A DNA stretch of 64,000 bases from Bradyrhizobium sp. NAS96.2 (GTDB lineage: Bacteria; Pseudomonadota; Alphaproteobacteria; Rhizobiales; Xanthobacteraceae), in assembly GCF_001908235.1 (NCBI RefSeq), contig NZ_LGHK01000042.1, forward strand, positions 1 to 64,000, given 5' to 3'. The notes under the pieces are model-generated. The model did not search any database. It had not been told where the DNA came from and saw nothing but the letters and a program-made list of their open reading frames with translations. The translations under genes were made by a program, and so were the position numbers. Positions 32,914 through 42,869 of the stretch are shown here, piece by piece (the stretch's first letter is position 1; every line of letters starts with the position of its first letter).

Positions 32914-33933
32914 TCAGTAGTGATCCTCGAAGCGCTTGGCGAGCTCGTCGATGTTCTCCGGCGGCCAGCCCGGCACTTCCATGCCGAGATGCAGACCCAT
33001 CTGGGCCAGCACTTCCTTGATCTCGTTCAGCGACTTGCGGCCGAAGTTCGGGGTGCGGAGCATTTCCGCTTCCGACTTCTGCACGAGGTCGCCGATGTAG
33101 ACGATGTTGTCGTTCTTCAGGCAGTTTGCCGAACGCACCGACAGCTCGAGCTCGTCGACCTTCTTGAGGAACGCCGGGTTGAACGCGAGATCGGGGATGA
33201 TCTCCTGCGTGACTTCCTTGCGCGGCTCTTCGAAGTTGACGAACACGTTGAGCTGATCCTGCAGGATGCGCGCGGCGTAGGCCACCGCGTCCTCCGGCGT
33301 GATCGCGCCGTTGGTCTCGATCGTCATGGTCAGCTTGTCGTAGTCGAGGATCTGGCCCTCACGGGTGTTCTCGACCTTGTAGGAGACCTTGCGGACCGGC
33401 GAGAACAGGCTGTCGACCGGGATCAGGCCGATCGGGGCGTCCTCGGGACGGTTGCGCTCGGCGGCGACGTAGCCCTTGCCGGTCGCGACCGTGAACTCCA
33501 TGCGGATCTCGGCGCCGTCGTCCAGCGTGCAGAGCTGCAAATCGGGGTTGAGCACGGTGACGTCGCCGACGGTCTGGATGTCGCCGGCGGTGACGGCGCC
33601 CGGGCCCTGCTTCTTCACGACCATGCGCTTCGGGCCTTCGCCCTGCATCTTGATCGAGATGTCCTTGATGTTGAGGACCATGTCGGTGACGTCTTCACGG
33701 ACACCAGCGATCGAGGAGAACTCGTGCAGCACGCCGTCGATGTGCACCGACTGCACCGCCGCGCCCTGCAGCGAGGACAGCAGGATGCGGCGCAGCGCGT
33801 TGCCGAGCGTCTGGCCGAAGCCGCGCTCGAGCGGCTCGGCGACCACGGTGGCGAACCGGCTCGCGTCCGAGCCCGGCGTCACCTGCAGCTTGTTCGGTCG
33901 AATGAGTTCTTGCCAATTTTTCTGGATCGTCAC
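32914..33933 (-). CDS. rpoA: DNA-directed RNA polymerase alpha subunit
   Basis: This 339-residue protein has the N-terminal dimerisation and assembly domain (about 1-230, [23 protein letters not shown]). A linker with EEPRKEV and the C-terminal domain follow (about 255-325, [18 protein letters not shown]), which contacts UP elements and activators. The normal length and order rpsK-rpoA-rplQ fit the alpha operon. Confidence 0.99.
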   Translation of the reverse strand: MTIQKNWQELIRPNKLQVTPGSDASRFATVVAEPLERGFGQTLGNALRRILLSSLQGAAVQSVHIDGVLHEFSSIAGVREDVTDMVLNIKDISIKMQGEGPKRMVVKKQGPGAVTAGDIQTVGDVTVLNPDLQLCTLDDGAEIRMEFTVATGKGYVAAERNRPEDAPIGLIPVDSLFSPVRKVSYKVENTREGQILDYDKLTMTIETNGAITPEDAVAYAARILQDQLNVFVNFEEPRKEVTQEIIPDLAFNPAFLKKVDELELSVRSANCLKNDNIVYIGDLVQKSEAEMLRTPNFGRKSLNEIKEVLAQMGLHLGMEVPGWPPENIDELAKRFEDHY

Positions 33934-34062
33934 TGTTTCACCCTTTGCCGGTCATCGGGCCAATCGAATGGCCAAACCTGGCGTTGGAGATCGCGGATCA
34001 GTCCGCGCGGTCAATTCCAAAAACCATCGCAGGGCGGCTAGAAGCCGCCCGCGACTTACAGA

Positions 34063-34452
34063 TCAAACGCGCCGACGCTTGCGCGGACGGCAGCCATTGT
34101 GCGGGATCGTGGTCACGTCGCGGATCGAGGTGACGGTGAAGCCCGCAGCCTGCAGCGCGCGCAGCGCCGACTCACGGCCCGAACCCGGGCCGGCCACTTC
34201 AACCTCCAGCGTGCGCATGCCGTGTTCCTGCGCCTTCTTGGAGACGTCTTCGGCCGCAACCTGCGCGGCATAGGGGGTCGACTTGCGCGAGCCCTTGAAG
34301 CCCATCGTGCCGGCCGACGACCAGGCGATGGTGTTGCCCTGCGCGTCGGTGATGGTGATGGTCGTGTTGTTGAACGACGAATTCACGTGCGCGATGCCGG
34401 AGGCGATGTTCTTGCGTTCGCGGCGGCGTACGCGGGTGGCTTCCTTGCCCAT
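34063..34452 (-). CDS. rpsK: 30S ribosomal protein S11
   Basis: This 129-residue protein has the S11 core [18 protein letters not shown] and the conserved basic tail [10 protein letters not shown]. It forms part of the platform of the 30S subunit. The ATG at 34452 (MGKEATRV) is chosen; an in-frame codon 8 residues upstream lacks support. It lies between rpsM and rpoA. Confidence 0.98.
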   Translation of the reverse strand: MGKEATRVRRRERKNIASGIAHVNSSFNNTTITITDAQGNTIAWSSAGTMGFKGSRKSTPYAAQVAAEDVSKKAQEHGMRTLEVEVAGPGSGRESALRALQAAGFTVTSIRDVTTIPHNGCRPRKRRRV

Positions 34453-34516
34453 TTCAAACCTTTCCTGTGATCTCAACGCCGCCGTAGTGCCAGCGGCTAC
34501 ACCTCAAAACGCAAAT

Positions 34517-34545
34517 GGCGAGTAGCGAATTTCGATTCGCTACTC
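34517..34545. repeat. GAGTAGCGAAT hairpin in the rpsM-rpsK spacer
   Basis: GAGTAGCGAAT (34520-34530) and ATTCGCTACTC (34535-34545) form an 11-bp perfect stem with a TTCG loop. The same sequence family recurs at 47151-47206 between rpsJ and tuf. It is a stable RNA hairpin on either strand. Confidence 0.75.
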
Positions 34546-34566
34546 CCCACCTGCAATTCGCAAAAC

Positions 34567-34935
34567 TTACTTCTTCTTGCCGGCGATCGCCTTGGCCGGC
34601 CCCTTGCGCGTGCGCGCATTGGTGTGGGTGCGCTGGCCGCGCACCGGCAGGCCGCGGCGATGACGCAGGCCGCGATAGCAGCCGAGGTCCATCAACCGCT
34701 TGATGTTGATGCCGACCTCGCGACGGAGGTCGCCCTCGACCAGATAGTCGCGGTCGATGACTTCGCGGATCTGGAGGACCTCCTGGTCGGTCAGCTGGTT
34801 GACGCGACGATCCACCGGGATCTTCACCTTCTCCATGATGTCGGCAGCGTTCTTCTGGCCGATGCCATGGATGTACTGAAGCGCGATCAGGACGCGCTTG
34901 TTGGTCGGAATGTTGACGCCGGCAATACGGGCCAC
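34567..34935 (-). CDS. rpsM: 30S ribosomal protein S13
   Basis: This 122-residue protein has [19 protein letters not shown], the helix-hairpin region [13 protein letters not shown], and [16 protein letters not shown] in the basic tail. It sits at the head of the 30S subunit, contacting the P-site tRNA and bridging to L5. A 190-bp spacer without visible structure separates it from adk. No rpmJ or infA lies in the usual place between secY and rpsM. Confidence 0.98.
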   Translation of the reverse strand: MARIAGVNIPTNKRVLIALQYIHGIGQKNAADIMEKVKIPVDRRVNQLTDQEVLQIREVIDRDYLVEGDLRREVGINIKRLMDLGCYRGLRHRRGLPVRGQRTHTNARTRKGPAKAIAGKKK

Positions 34936-35125
34936 GGACTTCTCTCCTGTCGCCGCTCCATCACGGATACGGGCTTCTCAAGTTCTTGCTACTTGCGGGC
35001 TTGTGTCCACAAACGCGAACACGACGCCCACCCCTCGTGTCCTTTGGGGCCCGGCATCGTCATAAAACTATCCAACTTGGATGCGGGGCTTATTAAAGGA
35101 TTCATGTCGGTTTCGTCAACCGCTC

Positions 35126-36025
35126 CTAGCGTTTAGCTCGCTTTTTCGTGAGCTTTTTTGCCGCCTTTTTGGCGGCTTTTGCCCCCTGGCGGGCATTCGC
35201 AGCGCCAATGGCCCTCCTTGCAGACTTCTTTGCGGCCTTTTTGGCCGGCTTCTTCGCGGCCTTCTTGGCGCCTTTGGCCTTGGAGGCGGCCTTGGTGGCC
35301 TTCCCGGCCGTTTTGGCGGCCTTCTTCGCAGATTCGGCAGCCTTCTTGGCCGGTTTCTTGGCGGTCTTCTTGGCCGTCCTGGCCTTTTTAGCCGCCCTGG
35401 AAGCGCTCTTGGGCTCCTCGTGCTCCTTCGGTTCCAGCGCGCCGAGCGCGGTCAGGATCCGGTTGATCTCGCGGGTGACGTGCTCGATGGTCATCATGCC
35501 ATCGACGGTCAGCAGCTTCCGCCGCTCCGAATAATAGTGAATCAGCGGTTCCGTCATCGAACGGTACTGCGCCAGGCGCTTGGTCAGCACCTCCGGCGTG
35601 TCATCGAGGCGGACTTCCTCGCCGCGCGCACGGGTTTCCTCGGCACGCTTCTCGACTCGGGCGAGCAGCGCGCTCTCGTTGACGCGCAGTTCGACGACGG
35701 CGTCGAGCTTGAGGTGCTTCTTCCGGAGCAGTTCGTCCAACGCTTCCGCCTGCGGCACGGTGCGCGGGAAGCCGTCGAGAATGAAGCCCTTCTTGGCATC
35801 GGGCTCCTCGATTCGGTCGGCGATGATTCCCACCACGACCTCGTCGGGAACCAGGCCGCCATTGGCCATGATCTCCTTGGCCTGCAAGCCGACCGGGGTG
35901 CCCGCGGCAACCGCGGCACGCAGCATCTCGCCGGTCGAGAGCTGAACGATGCCATGCCGGTGCACCAGCCGCTGCGCCTGGGTTCCCTTGCCCGAGCCCG
36001 GCGGCCCCAAAAGGATCAATCTCAT
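35126..36025 (-). CDS. adk: Adenylate kinase with a histone H1-like Lys/Ala C-terminal tail
   Basis: This 299-residue protein has two parts. Residues 1-200 are a complete short-lid adenylate kinase (ATP + AMP to 2 ADP): P-loop GPPGSGKGT (7-15), NMP-binding [16 protein letters not shown] (84-89), and the short-type lid [16 protein letters not shown]. Residues 207-299 are about 93 residues of Lys, Ala, Arg and few others in AKK/KKAAKK repeats, like the C-terminal tail of histone H1 or bacterial AlgP/Hc1-type DNA-binding proteins. Short adenylate kinases usually end near residue 190-220, so the tail is extra. The frame is continuous with no stop. It lies 71 bp downstream of secY. Confidence 0.93.
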   Translation of the reverse strand: MRLILLGPPGSGKGTQAQRLVHRHGIVQLSTGEMLRAAVAAGTPVGLQAKEIMANGGLVPDEVVVGIIADRIEEPDAKKGFILDGFPRTVPQAEALDELLRKKHLKLDAVVELRVNESALLARVEKRAEETRARGEEVRLDDTPEVLTKRLAQYRSMTEPLIHYYSERRKLLTVDGMMTIEHVTREINRILTALGALEPKEHEEPKSASRAAKKARTAKKTAKKPAKKAAESAKKAAKTAGKATKAASKAKGAKKAAKKPAKKAAKKSARRAIGAANARQGAKAAKKAAKKLTKKRAKR

Positions 36026-36096
36026 ATCTGTTTCGCCCCCCGGCTAGGTGGGCGACGTCCGCACACCTGTGTTTTGAGTTTGAAGCCGCGCCGCAA

Positions 36097-37431
36097 TCAG
36101 CGGCGGCGGCCTCCCCTGAGCTTCGACTTCCTGATCAGCCCTTCATACTGATGCGCGAGCAGATAGCCCTGCACCTGCGACACCGTATCCATCGTGACGC
36201 TGACGACGATCAGAAGCGAGGTGCCACCAAAGTAGAACGGGACCGAGGCATAGGAAATCAGAATTTCCGGAATCAGGCAGACGATTGCGAGATAGATCGC
36301 ACCGAGCACCGTGATGCGCGACAGCACGTAGTCGATATATTCCGCCGTGCGCTCACCGGGCCGGATACCCGGAATGAAGCCGCCATGCTTCTTCAGATTG
36401 TCCGCGGTCTCGGTCGGGTTGAACACGATCGCGGTGTAGAAGAAGGCGAAGAACACGATCAACGCCAGATAGAGCAGCAGGAACAGCGGACGGCCGTGGC
36501 TGAGCTGGGTGGTGAGCCACTGGAACCACTCCGGTCCCTTGCCGGCGTTGAAATTCGCAACCGTGGTCGGCAGCAGCAGCAGCGACGAGGCGAAGATCGG
36601 CGGAATCACGCCCGAGGTGTTGAGCTTGAGCGGCAGATGCGAGGACTGGCCCTCGAACATCTTGTTGCCGACCTGGCGCTTCGGATACTGGATCAGGAGC
36701 CGGCGCTGGGCGCGTTCCATGAACACGATGAAGGCGATCACGGCGACCGCCATCACGATGACGATCAGGATCAGGCCGGTCGACATCGCGCCCTGGCGGC
36801 CGAGTTCCAGCATGTTGGCGAGCGCCGACGGCAGCTCGGCGACGATGCCGGACAGGATGATCAGCGAAATACCGTTGCCGATGCCGCGCGAGGTGATCTG
36901 CTCACCGAGCCACATCAGGAACATGGTGCCGCCGGTCAGCGTGATCGCGGTCGAGATCCGGAAGAACATGCCGGGGTCGCTGACGACATTGCCGGCGCCT
37001 TCGAGGCCGATCGCGATGCCGTAGGACTGGAACAGCGCCAGGATCACCGTCAGATAGCGGGTGTACTGGTTCAGCGTCTTGCGGCCCGCCTCGCCTTCCT
37101 TCTTCAGCGCCTCGAGCTGCGGCGACACGGTGGTCAGCAGCTGCACGATGATCGATGCCGAGATGTACGGCATGATGTTCAGCGCGAAGATCGCCATGCG
37201 GTGGATACCGCCGCCGGCGAACATGTTGAACATGCCGAGGATGCCGCCGGACTGGCTGCGGAACACCTGCTCCCAGATGTTGGGATCGATGCCGGGCAGC
37301 GGGATATAGGTGCCCAGCCGATAAACAAGCAGCGCACCCAGGGTGAACCAGATGCGCTTCTTCAGCTCGTCGGCTTTCGCCAGCTGTCCGAAATTGAGGT
37401 TGGCGGCAAGTTGTTCGGCTGCTGAGACCAT
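36097..37431 (-). CDS. secY: Preprotein translocase subunit SecY
   Basis: This 444-residue protein has ten membrane helices, starting MVSAAEQLAANLNFGQL. It carries the plug-region motif PLPGIDPNIWE, MPYISASIIVQLL, the YTRYLTVILA helix and the VFNPTETADNLKKHGGFIPG cytoplasmic loop that binds SecA and the ribosome. It forms the Sec channel with SecE and SecG. The ATG at 37431 is used, because upstream codons do not look like protein. It stands in its usual place between rplO and adk. Confidence 0.98.
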   Translation of the reverse strand: MVSAAEQLAANLNFGQLAKADELKKRIWFTLGALLVYRLGTYIPLPGIDPNIWEQVFRSQSGGILGMFNMFAGGGIHRMAIFALNIMPYISASIIVQLLTTVSPQLEALKKEGEAGRKTLNQYTRYLTVILALFQSYGIAIGLEGAGNVVSDPGMFFRISTAITLTGGTMFLMWLGEQITSRGIGNGISLIILSGIVAELPSALANMLELGRQGAMSTGLILIVIVMAVAVIAFIVFMERAQRRLLIQYPKRQVGNKMFEGQSSHLPLKLNTSGVIPPIFASSLLLLPTTVANFNAGKGPEWFQWLTTQLSHGRPLFLLLYLALIVFFAFFYTAIVFNPTETADNLKKHGGFIPGIRPGERTAEYIDYVLSRITVLGAIYLAIVCLIPEILISYASVPFYFGGTSLLIVVSVTMDTVSQVQGYLLAHQYEGLIRKSKLRGGRRR

Positions 37432-37553
37432 GGTCGGCTTTCTCCCGGAGCCCGCTTCGCCGACGCCCCAAGAACTCGTTCTATCGGGGCAATCGGCAGA
37501 CACCGGACATTATCTGGTGCTCGGCCTCGATAAGTCCATCATTCGATCCGCGG

Positions 37554-37578
37554 ATTGCCCGCGCCGCGCGCGGGCAAT
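37554..37578. other. 10-bp hairpin in the rplO-secY spacer
   Basis: ATTGCCCGCG (37554-37563) and CGCGGGCAAT (37569-37578) form a perfect stem over a 5-nt loop, 10 bp after the rplO stop. No T-run follows on the minus strand. It may protect the 3' end of the upstream message or modulate read-through into secY. Confidence 0.55.
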
Positions 37579-37588
37579 GACGCAGATG

Positions 37589-38074
37589 TTACGCCGCCTC
37601 GCCTTCTTCCTTGGCGGGGGCCAGGATCTTGACCGAGCCGCCGGCCTTTTCGACCGCGGCAATGGCCGACTTGGAAGCGCCGTGCACTTCGATGGTCAGC
37701 TTGGTCTTGATCTCGCCGCGGCCGAGCAGCCGCAGGCCGTCCTTGGCGCGGCGCAGCACGCCGGCCTTGACCAGCGATTCGGCGGTCACGGTCTCGCTGG
37801 CGTCGACCAGCTTGTTGTCGATCGCTTCCTGCAGACGGTCGAGATTGATCTCGGCGAAGTCGAGCCGGAAGATGTTGTTGAAGCCGCGCTTCGGCAGACG
37901 GCGATGCATCGGCATCTGGCCGCCTTCGAAACCCTTGATGCGGACGCCCGAACGCGCGGTCTGGCCCTTGCCGCCGCGGCCCGAGGTCTTGCCCTTGCCG
38001 GAACCGATGCCACGGCCGACACGCATGCGCTTCTTGCGCGAGCCGGCGTTGTCGGCGATATCGCTGAGCTTCAT
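37589..38074 (-). CDS. rplO: 50S ribosomal protein L15
   Basis: This 161-residue protein starts [20 protein letters not shown] and has the Gly/Arg/Lys-rich disordered N-terminal extension ([17 protein letters not shown]) that threads into 23S r[22 protein letters not shown] follows. A short Glu/Ala tail ends it. The order rpmD-rplO-secY is canonical. Confidence 0.98.
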   Translation of the reverse strand: MKLSDIADNAGSRKKRMRVGRGIGSGKGKTSGRGGKGQTARSGVRIKGFEGGQMPMHRRLPKRGFNNIFRLDFAEINLDRLQEAIDNKLVDASETVTAESLVKAGVLRRAKDGLRLLGRGEIKTKLTIEVHGASKSAIAAVEKAGGSVKILAPAKEEGEAA

Positions 38075-38095
38075 CGCCCTTCTCCTTATCTCTGC

Positions 38096-38287
38096 TTACT
38101 CGCCGACGACGCGGACGAGATGCTGAACCTTGCTGATCATGCCGCGAACTTCAGGAGTGTCCTGCAGCTCGGCAACCCGGCCGATCTTGTTGAGCTTGAG
38201 GCCGATCAGCGTCGAACGCTGCGAGTGATGGCGGCGGATTGCGCTGCCGGTCTGCTCGACCTTGATCGTCTTGCTGGCCTTGGCCAT
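38096..38287 (-). CDS. rpmD: 50S ribosomal protein L30
   Basis: This 63-residue protein matches L30: [33 protein letters not shown] and [15 protein letters not shown]. It sits near the 5S rRNA side of the 50S subunit. It lies between rpsE and rplO with short spacers. Confidence 0.98.
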   Translation of the reverse strand: MAKASKTIKVEQTGSAIRRHHSQRSTLIGLKLNKIGRVAELQDTPEVRGMISKVQHLVRVVGE

Positions 38288-38326
38288 GACAGTAACTCCG
38301 AATAGCGCTTCGAGAAGCGCGCGTTG

Positions 38327-38902
38327 TTATTCCGCCACCGCTTCGGCGTCGCCGCCGACGCGGCGCGACTGCAGGGTGGAGACCTTGATGTTGCGGCGCG
38401 CAGCAACCGAGCGCGGCGAATCCTGATGCTTCAGCGCGTCGAAAGTCGCGCGAACCATGTTGTAGGGATTCGACGAGCCGATCGACTTCGCCACCACGTC
38501 CTGGATGCCGAGCGTCTCGAACACCGCACGCATCGGGCCGCCGGCGATGATGCCGGTACCCGCCGGAGCGGTACGCAGATAGACGCGGCCGGCGCCGTGA
38601 CGGCCGGCGACGTCGTGATGCAACGTGCGGCCTTCGCGCAGCGCGACGCGCGTCAGGTTGCGCTTCGCCGATTCGGTCGCCTTGCGGATCGCTTCCGGAA
38701 CTTCGCGTGCCTTGCCGTGGCCGAAACCGACCCGGCCCTTCTGGTCGCCGATCACGACCAGCGCCGCAAAGCCGAAGCGCTTGCCGCCCTTGACGACCTT
38801 CGCCACGCGATTGATGTGGACGAGCTTGTCGACGAACTCGCTGTCGCGCTCCTCGCGCTCCCTGCTCCGTTCGCGGCCGCCGCGTTCGCGTTCACCTGCC
38901 AT
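38327..38902 (-). CDS. rpsE: 30S ribosomal protein S5
   Basis: This 191-residue protein has the S5 dsRNA-binding core ([21 protein letters not shown], then the C-domain [20 protein letters not shown]). It is preceded by an unusual Arg/Glu-alternating N-terminus of about 20 residues ([18 protein letters not shown]). S5 is central to decoding fidelity and helicase action at the mRNA entry channel. The ATG at 38902 (MAGERE) is preferred over one four codons earlier. Confidence 0.98.
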   Translation of the reverse strand: MAGERERGGRERSREREERDSEFVDKLVHINRVAKVVKGGKRFGFAALVVIGDQKGRVGFGHGKAREVPEAIRKATESAKRNLTRVALREGRTLHHDVAGRHGAGRVYLRTAPAGTGIIAGGPMRAVFETLGIQDVVAKSIGSSNPYNMVRATFDALKHQDSPRSVAARRNIKVSTLQSRRVGGDAEAVAE

Positions 38903-38960
38903 GGTGTTTTCCAATCTCTAGGAGGCTTGCGCCTCTTTCCTCGTAATCGTTCAAATTCGG

Positions 38961-39320
38961 TTAGAAGCTGAGCCCGCCTTCGCGCGCCGCATCCGCGAGC
39001 GCCTTGACGCGCCCGTGATAGATGTAGGCGCCGCGATCGAACACGACTTCCTTGACACCCTTCTGCGCCGCGCGTTCCGCCAGCAGCTTGCCGACGGCCT
39101 TCGCAGCATCGATGTCGGCGCCGGTCTTGCCGGCGTCGCGCATGGTCTTCTCCAGCGACGAGGCGGAGGCGAGCGTCTCGCCCTTCTGGTCGTCGATGAC
39201 CTGGGCGTAGATGTGCTTGGACGAGCGGAACACCGACAGCCGCGGACGGCCGCCTGCCGAGCGGCGAAGCGCAAGGCGCACGCGCTGCTTGCGCCGGGCA
39301 TTCGTAACCTTGAGTGACAT
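38961..39320 (-). CDS. rplR: 50S ribosomal protein L18
   Basis: This 119-residue protein has [42 protein letters not shown] and [20 protein letters not shown], the standard L18 blocks. It binds 5S rRNA together with L5 and L25. It sits between rplF and rpsE. Confidence 0.98.
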   Translation of the reverse strand: MSLKVTNARRKQRVRLALRRSAGGRPRLSVFRSSKHIYAQVIDDQKGETLASASSLEKTMRDAGKTGADIDAAKAVGKLLAERAAQKGVKEVVFDRGAYIYHGRVKALADAAREGGLSF

Positions 39321-39331
39321 GACCGGCTCCG

Positions 39332-39865
39332 TTACTTCTTCTTGCCTTCCTTGCGGAAGATGAATTCGTTGGCGTACTTCACGCCCTTGCCCTTGTAGGG
39401 CTCCGGCGGACGGTAGGCGCGGATCTCCGCGGCGACCTGGCCGACGCGCTGCGGATCGTTGCCGGTGATCGTGATCTCGGTCGGCTTCGGCACCGCGATG
39501 GTGATGCCTTCCGGGATCGCGTAGACCACGTCGTGGCTGTAGCCGAGCGCGAGCTGCAGGTTCTTGCCCTGCATCGCGGCGCGGTAGCCGACGCCGGTGA
39601 TCTCGAGCTTCTTCTCGAAGCCCTTGGTGACGCCCTCGACGAGGTTGGCGACCTGCGCGCGCGCGGTGCCGTACATCGCCTGCGCCCGGTTGGTCTTGAC
39701 GCGCGGAGCGACCTTGACCTGGCCGTTCTCGAACTTCACCTCGACGTCGTCATGCACGACGAACTGAAGCGCGCCCTTCGGCCCCTTCACCTTCACCGTC
39801 TGGCCCTCGACAGTCGCCGTCACACCCGACGGGATCGTCACCGGCCGCTTGCCGATACGTGACAT
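39332..39865 (-). CDS. rplF: 50S ribosomal protein L6
   Basis: This 177-residue protein is a tandem of two similar alpha/beta domains: [20 protein letters not shown] in the first and the L6 signature [20 protein letters not shown] near the C-terminus. It lies near the sarcin-ricin loop and factor-binding site. It is separated by 11 bp from rplR. Confidence 0.98.
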   Translation of the reverse strand: MSRIGKRPVTIPSGVTATVEGQTVKVKGPKGALQFVVHDDVEVKFENGQVKVAPRVKTNRAQAMYGTARAQVANLVEGVTKGFEKKLEITGVGYRAAMQGKNLQLALGYSHDVVYAIPEGITIAVPKPTEITITGNDPQRVGQVAAEIRAYRPPEPYKGKGVKYANEFIFRKEGKKK

Positions 39866-39879
39866 CGTAAAATCCTTCC

Positions 39880-40278
39880 TCAGAACACCGTGAAGAGAAC
39901 TTCGCCGCCCACGTTGGCGTCGCGCGCCTCGTGGTCAGCCATGATTCCCTTCGGCGTCGACAACACCGAAATGCCGAGACCGTTGTTCACGCGCGGCAGG
40001 TTCTTCACCGAGGCGTAAACGCGGCGGCCCGGCTTCGACACCCGCTCGATCTCGCGGATGACGGGCTCGCCGTCGAAATACTTCAGCTCGATCTCGAGCT
40101 CGCTGCGGCCCGAGGCATGCTCGACGCTGGCGTAGCCGCGGATGTAACCCTCGGACTTCAGCACTTCGAGCACGTTGGCGCGCATCTTCGAGCCGGGGCT
40201 CGAGACCTTGGACTTCGAACGCATCTGCGCGTTGCGGATGCGGGTGATGAGATCGCTGATCGGATCGTGCGTAGACAT
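39880..40278 (-). CDS. rpsH: 30S ribosomal protein S8
   Basis: This 132-residue protein starts [19 protein letters not shown] and ends with the S8 signature [19 protein letters not shown]. It is a primary 16S rRNA binder and, in some bacteria, the translational repressor of the spc operon. It lies between rpsN and rplF. Confidence 0.98.
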   Translation of the reverse strand: MSTHDPISDLITRIRNAQMRSKSKVSSPGSKMRANVLEVLKSEGYIRGYASVEHASGRSELEIELKYFDGEPVIREIERVSKPGRRVYASVKNLPRVNNGLGISVLSTPKGIMADHEARDANVGGEVLFTVF

Positions 40279-40294
40279 TGTTCCGACCCTCCCC

Positions 40295-40600
40295 TTACCA
40301 GCTCGACTTCACGAGGCCGGGAACCAGGCCCTTGGAGCCGAGTTCACGCAGCGCGATGCGCGAAAGCTTGTTCTTGCGATAGTTCGAGCGCGGACGCCCG
40401 GTCAGCTCGCAACGGTTGCGGATGCGCGTCGGCGAAGAGTTGCGCGGCATCTCGGCGAGCTTCAGCGTCGCCGCGAAGCGCTCTTCCATCGGCTTGGTCT
40501 TGTCGGCGATGATCGCCTTCAGCTTCTCGCGGCGCGGGCCGGCGTTCTTCGCCATCCGCTTGCGCCGGTTGTTCTTTTCGATCGAACTCTTCTTTGCCAT
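40295..40600 (-). CDS. rpsN: 30S ribosomal protein S14
   Basis: This 101-residue protein has the long, zinc-free form of S14: no CxxC pairs, one cysteine in [11 protein letters not shown], and the C-terminal LREFGSKG-like [18 protein letters not shown]. It binds the 30S head. It lies between rplE and rpsH. Confidence 0.98.
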   Translation of the reverse strand: MAKKSSIEKNNRRKRMAKNAGPRREKLKAIIADKTKPMEERFAATLKLAEMPRNSSPTRIRNRCELTGRPRSNYRKNKLSRIALRELGSKGLVPGLVKSSW

Positions 40601-40646
40601 GCTTGGCTCCTGGGTATCCGCGTTTGAGTGGCTTTGGCTCAGCTAC

Positions 40647-41204
40647 TCACTGCCGGAACGGGAAATTGAAAGCGGTCAACAAGGCACGCGCCTCGTCGTC
40701 GGTCTTGGCGGTGGTGCAGACCGTGATGTCCATGCCACGCGCTTCCGAGACCTTGTCGAAGTCGATCTCGGGGAAAATGATGTGCTCCTTGATGCCGAGC
40801 GAATAGTTGCCGCGGCCGTCGAAGCTCTTCGGGTTCAGGCCGCGGAAGTCGCGGACGCGGGGCAGCGCCACGTTCACCAGGCGGTCGATGAACTCGTACA
40901 TATGGGCCTTGCGCAGCGTGACCTTGCAGCCGATCGGCTGGTTCTCACGCAGCTTGAAGGTCGCGATCGCGATCCGCGAATAGGTCACGATCGCCTTCTG
41001 GCCGGCGATCTGGGTCAGCTCGGCAGCGGCGGTCTCGGCCTTCTTGCGGTCGTTGACGGAGTCGCCCACGCCCATGTTGAGCACGACCTTGTCGAGGCGC
41101 GGCACCTGCATCACGTTGGCATAACCGAACTTCTCGGTCATCATGCCGCGGATCTTCTTGTCGTACTCCGCGCGCAGACGCGGCGTGTAAGCTGTATCAG
41201 CCAT
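40647..41204 (-). CDS. rplE: 50S ribosomal protein L5
   Basis: This 185-residue protein begins [20 protein letters not shown] and has [20 protein letters not shown] and the [20 protein letters not shown] block. It binds 5S rRNA and contacts the P-site tRNA elbow. The ATG at 41204 was chosen over in-frame upstream codons that run back into rplX. Its first 8 bp overlap the rplX stop, suggesting translational coupling. Confidence 0.97.
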   Translation of the reverse strand: MADTAYTPRLRAEYDKKIRGMMTEKFGYANVMQVPRLDKVVLNMGVGDSVNDRKKAETAAAELTQIAGQKAIVTYSRIAIATFKLRENQPIGCKVTLRKAHMYEFIDRLVNVALPRVRDFRGLNPKSFDGRGNYSLGIKEHIIFPEIDFDKVSEARGMDITVCTTAKTDDEARALLTAFNFPFRQ

Positions 41205-41511
41205 CGATCTCTGCTCCCGAGCTCTTGGCAACACGAACCTTCTTGCCATCGGCCTGAATCTTGAACCCGATGCGGGTCGGCTTTCCGTCCTTGCCGACAT
41301 ACGCAATGTTGGAAAGGTCGATCGGCATCTCCTTGGAGATGATGCCGCCTTCCTGGGTCTGGGTCTGCTTCTGGTGACGCTTCACCATGTTGATGCCGCG
41401 GACGAGAGCCTTGTTCTCGTCCGGACGCACCTCGAACACCTCGCCGGTGCGACCCTTGTCGCGGCCGGTGAGCACCATCACCTTGTCGCCCTTGCGGATC
41501 TTGGCAGCCAT
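41197..41511 (-). CDS. rplX: 50S ribosomal protein L24
   Basis: This 104-residue protein has the KOW motif region [40 protein letters not shown] and a C-terminal [16 protein letters not shown]. It initiates 50S assembly at the tunnel exit. The ATG at 41511 overlaps the rplN stop (TGATG), and the stop overlaps rplE by 8 bp. A GTG one codon earlier is an alternative start. Confidence 0.97.
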   Translation of the reverse strand: MAAKIRKGDKVMVLTGRDKGRTGEVFEVRPDENKALVRGINMVKRHQKQTQTQEGGIISKEMPIDLSNIAYVGKDGKPTRIGFKIQADGKKVRVAKSSGAEIDG

Positions 41512-41879
41512 CACAGCACCTCCGGCGCGAGCGAAATGATCTTCATGTGGTTCTTGGCGCGCAGCTCGCGCGGCACCGGCCCGAAGATACGGGTGCCGAC
41601 CGGCTCGGACTGATTGTTGATCAGCACGGCGGCGTTGCGGTCGAAACGGATGACCGAACCGTCGGCGCGGCGGATGTCCTTGCGGACCCGGACCACGACG
41701 GCCTTCATCACGTCACCCTTCTTCACCTTGCCACGCGGAATGGCTTCCTTGATCGACACAACGATAACGTCGCCCACGGTGGCATAGCGGCGCTTGGAAC
41801 CTCCAAGAACCTTGATGCACATGACACGGCGTGCGCCTGAATTATCGGCCACGTCGAGGTTGGTCTGCATCTGAATCAT
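41511..41879 (-). CDS. rplN: 50S ribosomal protein L14
   Basis: This 122-residue protein has [20 protein letters not shown] and the L14 signature [20 protein letters not shown]. It binds 23S rRNA at the subunit interface and is the docking site for RsfS. It lies between rpsQ and rplX. Confidence 0.98.
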
Positions 41880-41954
41880 TGATGCACCTCGTCCTCTTTC
41901 TGCGCTTTAGCGCGCTCAAAATTTCCCTGAATGACTTCGGCCAGGCCGAAGGTA

Positions 41955-42203
41955 TCAGGCCGTTTTCTTGTGTTCGCCCCGGACCACGGTCCAGCGCTTC
42001 AGCTTCGAGATCGGCTTCGATTCCTCGATCCAGACCATGTCGCCCGGCTTGAACTGGTTGTTCTCGTCGTGCGCGTGGTAGTTCTTGGAACGGCGGATCG
42101 TCTTCTTGTAGATCGGGTGGGTGAAGCGGCGATCGACGCGCACCACGATGGTCTTGGCTTGCTTGTCGCTGACGACCACGCCCTGCAGAGTACGTTTCGG
42201 CAT
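41955..42203 (-). CDS. rpsQ: 30S ribosomal protein S17
   Basis: This 82-residue protein opens [20 protein letters not shown] and contains [20 protein letters not shown] and [18 protein letters not shown], matching the OB-fold protein S17. It is a primary 16S rRNA binder. It is separated by 75 bp from rplN, the widest spacer in this part. Confidence 0.98.
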   Translation of the reverse strand: MPKRTLQGVVVSDKQAKTIVVRVDRRFTHPIYKKTIRRSKNYHAHDENNQFKPGDMVWIEESKPISKLKRWTVVRGEHKKTA

Positions 42204-42213
42204 AGCAGGCCCC

Positions 42214-42420
42214 TTACTTCTTCTTCGCGCGCAGCTGCGCGGCGATGGTCTTGATACGAGCGATGTCGCGGCGGGCTTCCCGCATCCGCGACGTGTTCTC
42301 CAGCTGCCCGGTGGCGCGCTGGAAACGCAGGTTGAAGCGTTCCTTCTTCAGGTTCAGGACCGCATCTTCCCGCTGGTCGTCGCTCATCGCGCGAATGTCT
42401 TCAACTTTCATCTCGGCCAT
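42214..42420 (-). CDS. rpmC: 50S ribosomal protein L29
   Basis: This 68-residue helical protein has the L29 signature [20 protein letters not shown]. It sits at the nascent-chain exit next to L23 and helps dock trigger factor and SRP. The ATG at 42420 (MAEMKVED) is chosen; longer in-frame alternatives run antisense-like into rplP. It lies between rplP and rpsQ. Confidence 0.97.
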   Translation of the reverse strand: MAEMKVEDIRAMSDDQREDAVLNLKKERFNLRFQRATGQLENTSRMREARRDIARIKTIAAQLRAKKK

Positions 42421-42425
42421 GGCGA

Positions 42426-42839
42426 TTACTCCGCAATGCGCGCAACGAAGCGCGTCTTGATCGGCAGCTTGGCGGCGGCGAGCGACAGCGCTTCCTTCGC
42501 GGTCTGCACCGGCACGCCGTCGATCTCGAACATCACGCGGCCCGGCTTGATCCGGACCACCCACAATTCCGGGGCACCCTTGCCGGAGCCCATGCGGACT
42601 TCGGCGGGCTTCTTCGACACCGGCACGTCCGGAAACACGCGGATCCAGACGCGGCCGGCGCGCTTCATGTGACGGGTCAGCGCGCGGCGGGCGGCTTCGA
42701 TCTGACGGGCGGTGACGCGCTCAGGCTCCATCGCCTTCAGGCCGAACTGGCCGAACGCCAACGTCGCGCCAGAGGTCGCAACGCCGTGGATACGGCCCTT
42801 ATGCGCCTTCCGGAACTTCGTTTTCTTAGGTTGCATCAT
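42426..42839 (-). CDS. rplP: 50S ribosomal protein L16
   Basis: This 137-residue protein starts [19 protein letters not shown] and has [20 protein letters not shown] and the [16 protein letters not shown] block. It contacts A- and P-site tRNAs near the peptidyl-transferase centre. It is separated by 5 bp from rpmC. Confidence 0.98.
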   Translation of the reverse strand: MMQPKKTKFRKAHKGRIHGVATSGATLAFGQFGLKAMEPERVTARQIEAARRALTRHMKRAGRVWIRVFPDVPVSKKPAEVRMGSGKGAPELWVVRIKPGRVMFEIDGVPVQTAKEALSLAAAKLPIKTRFVARIAE

Positions 42840-42869
42840 GGCTTTGAGCCCTCAAATTCCTGCTTTGCC

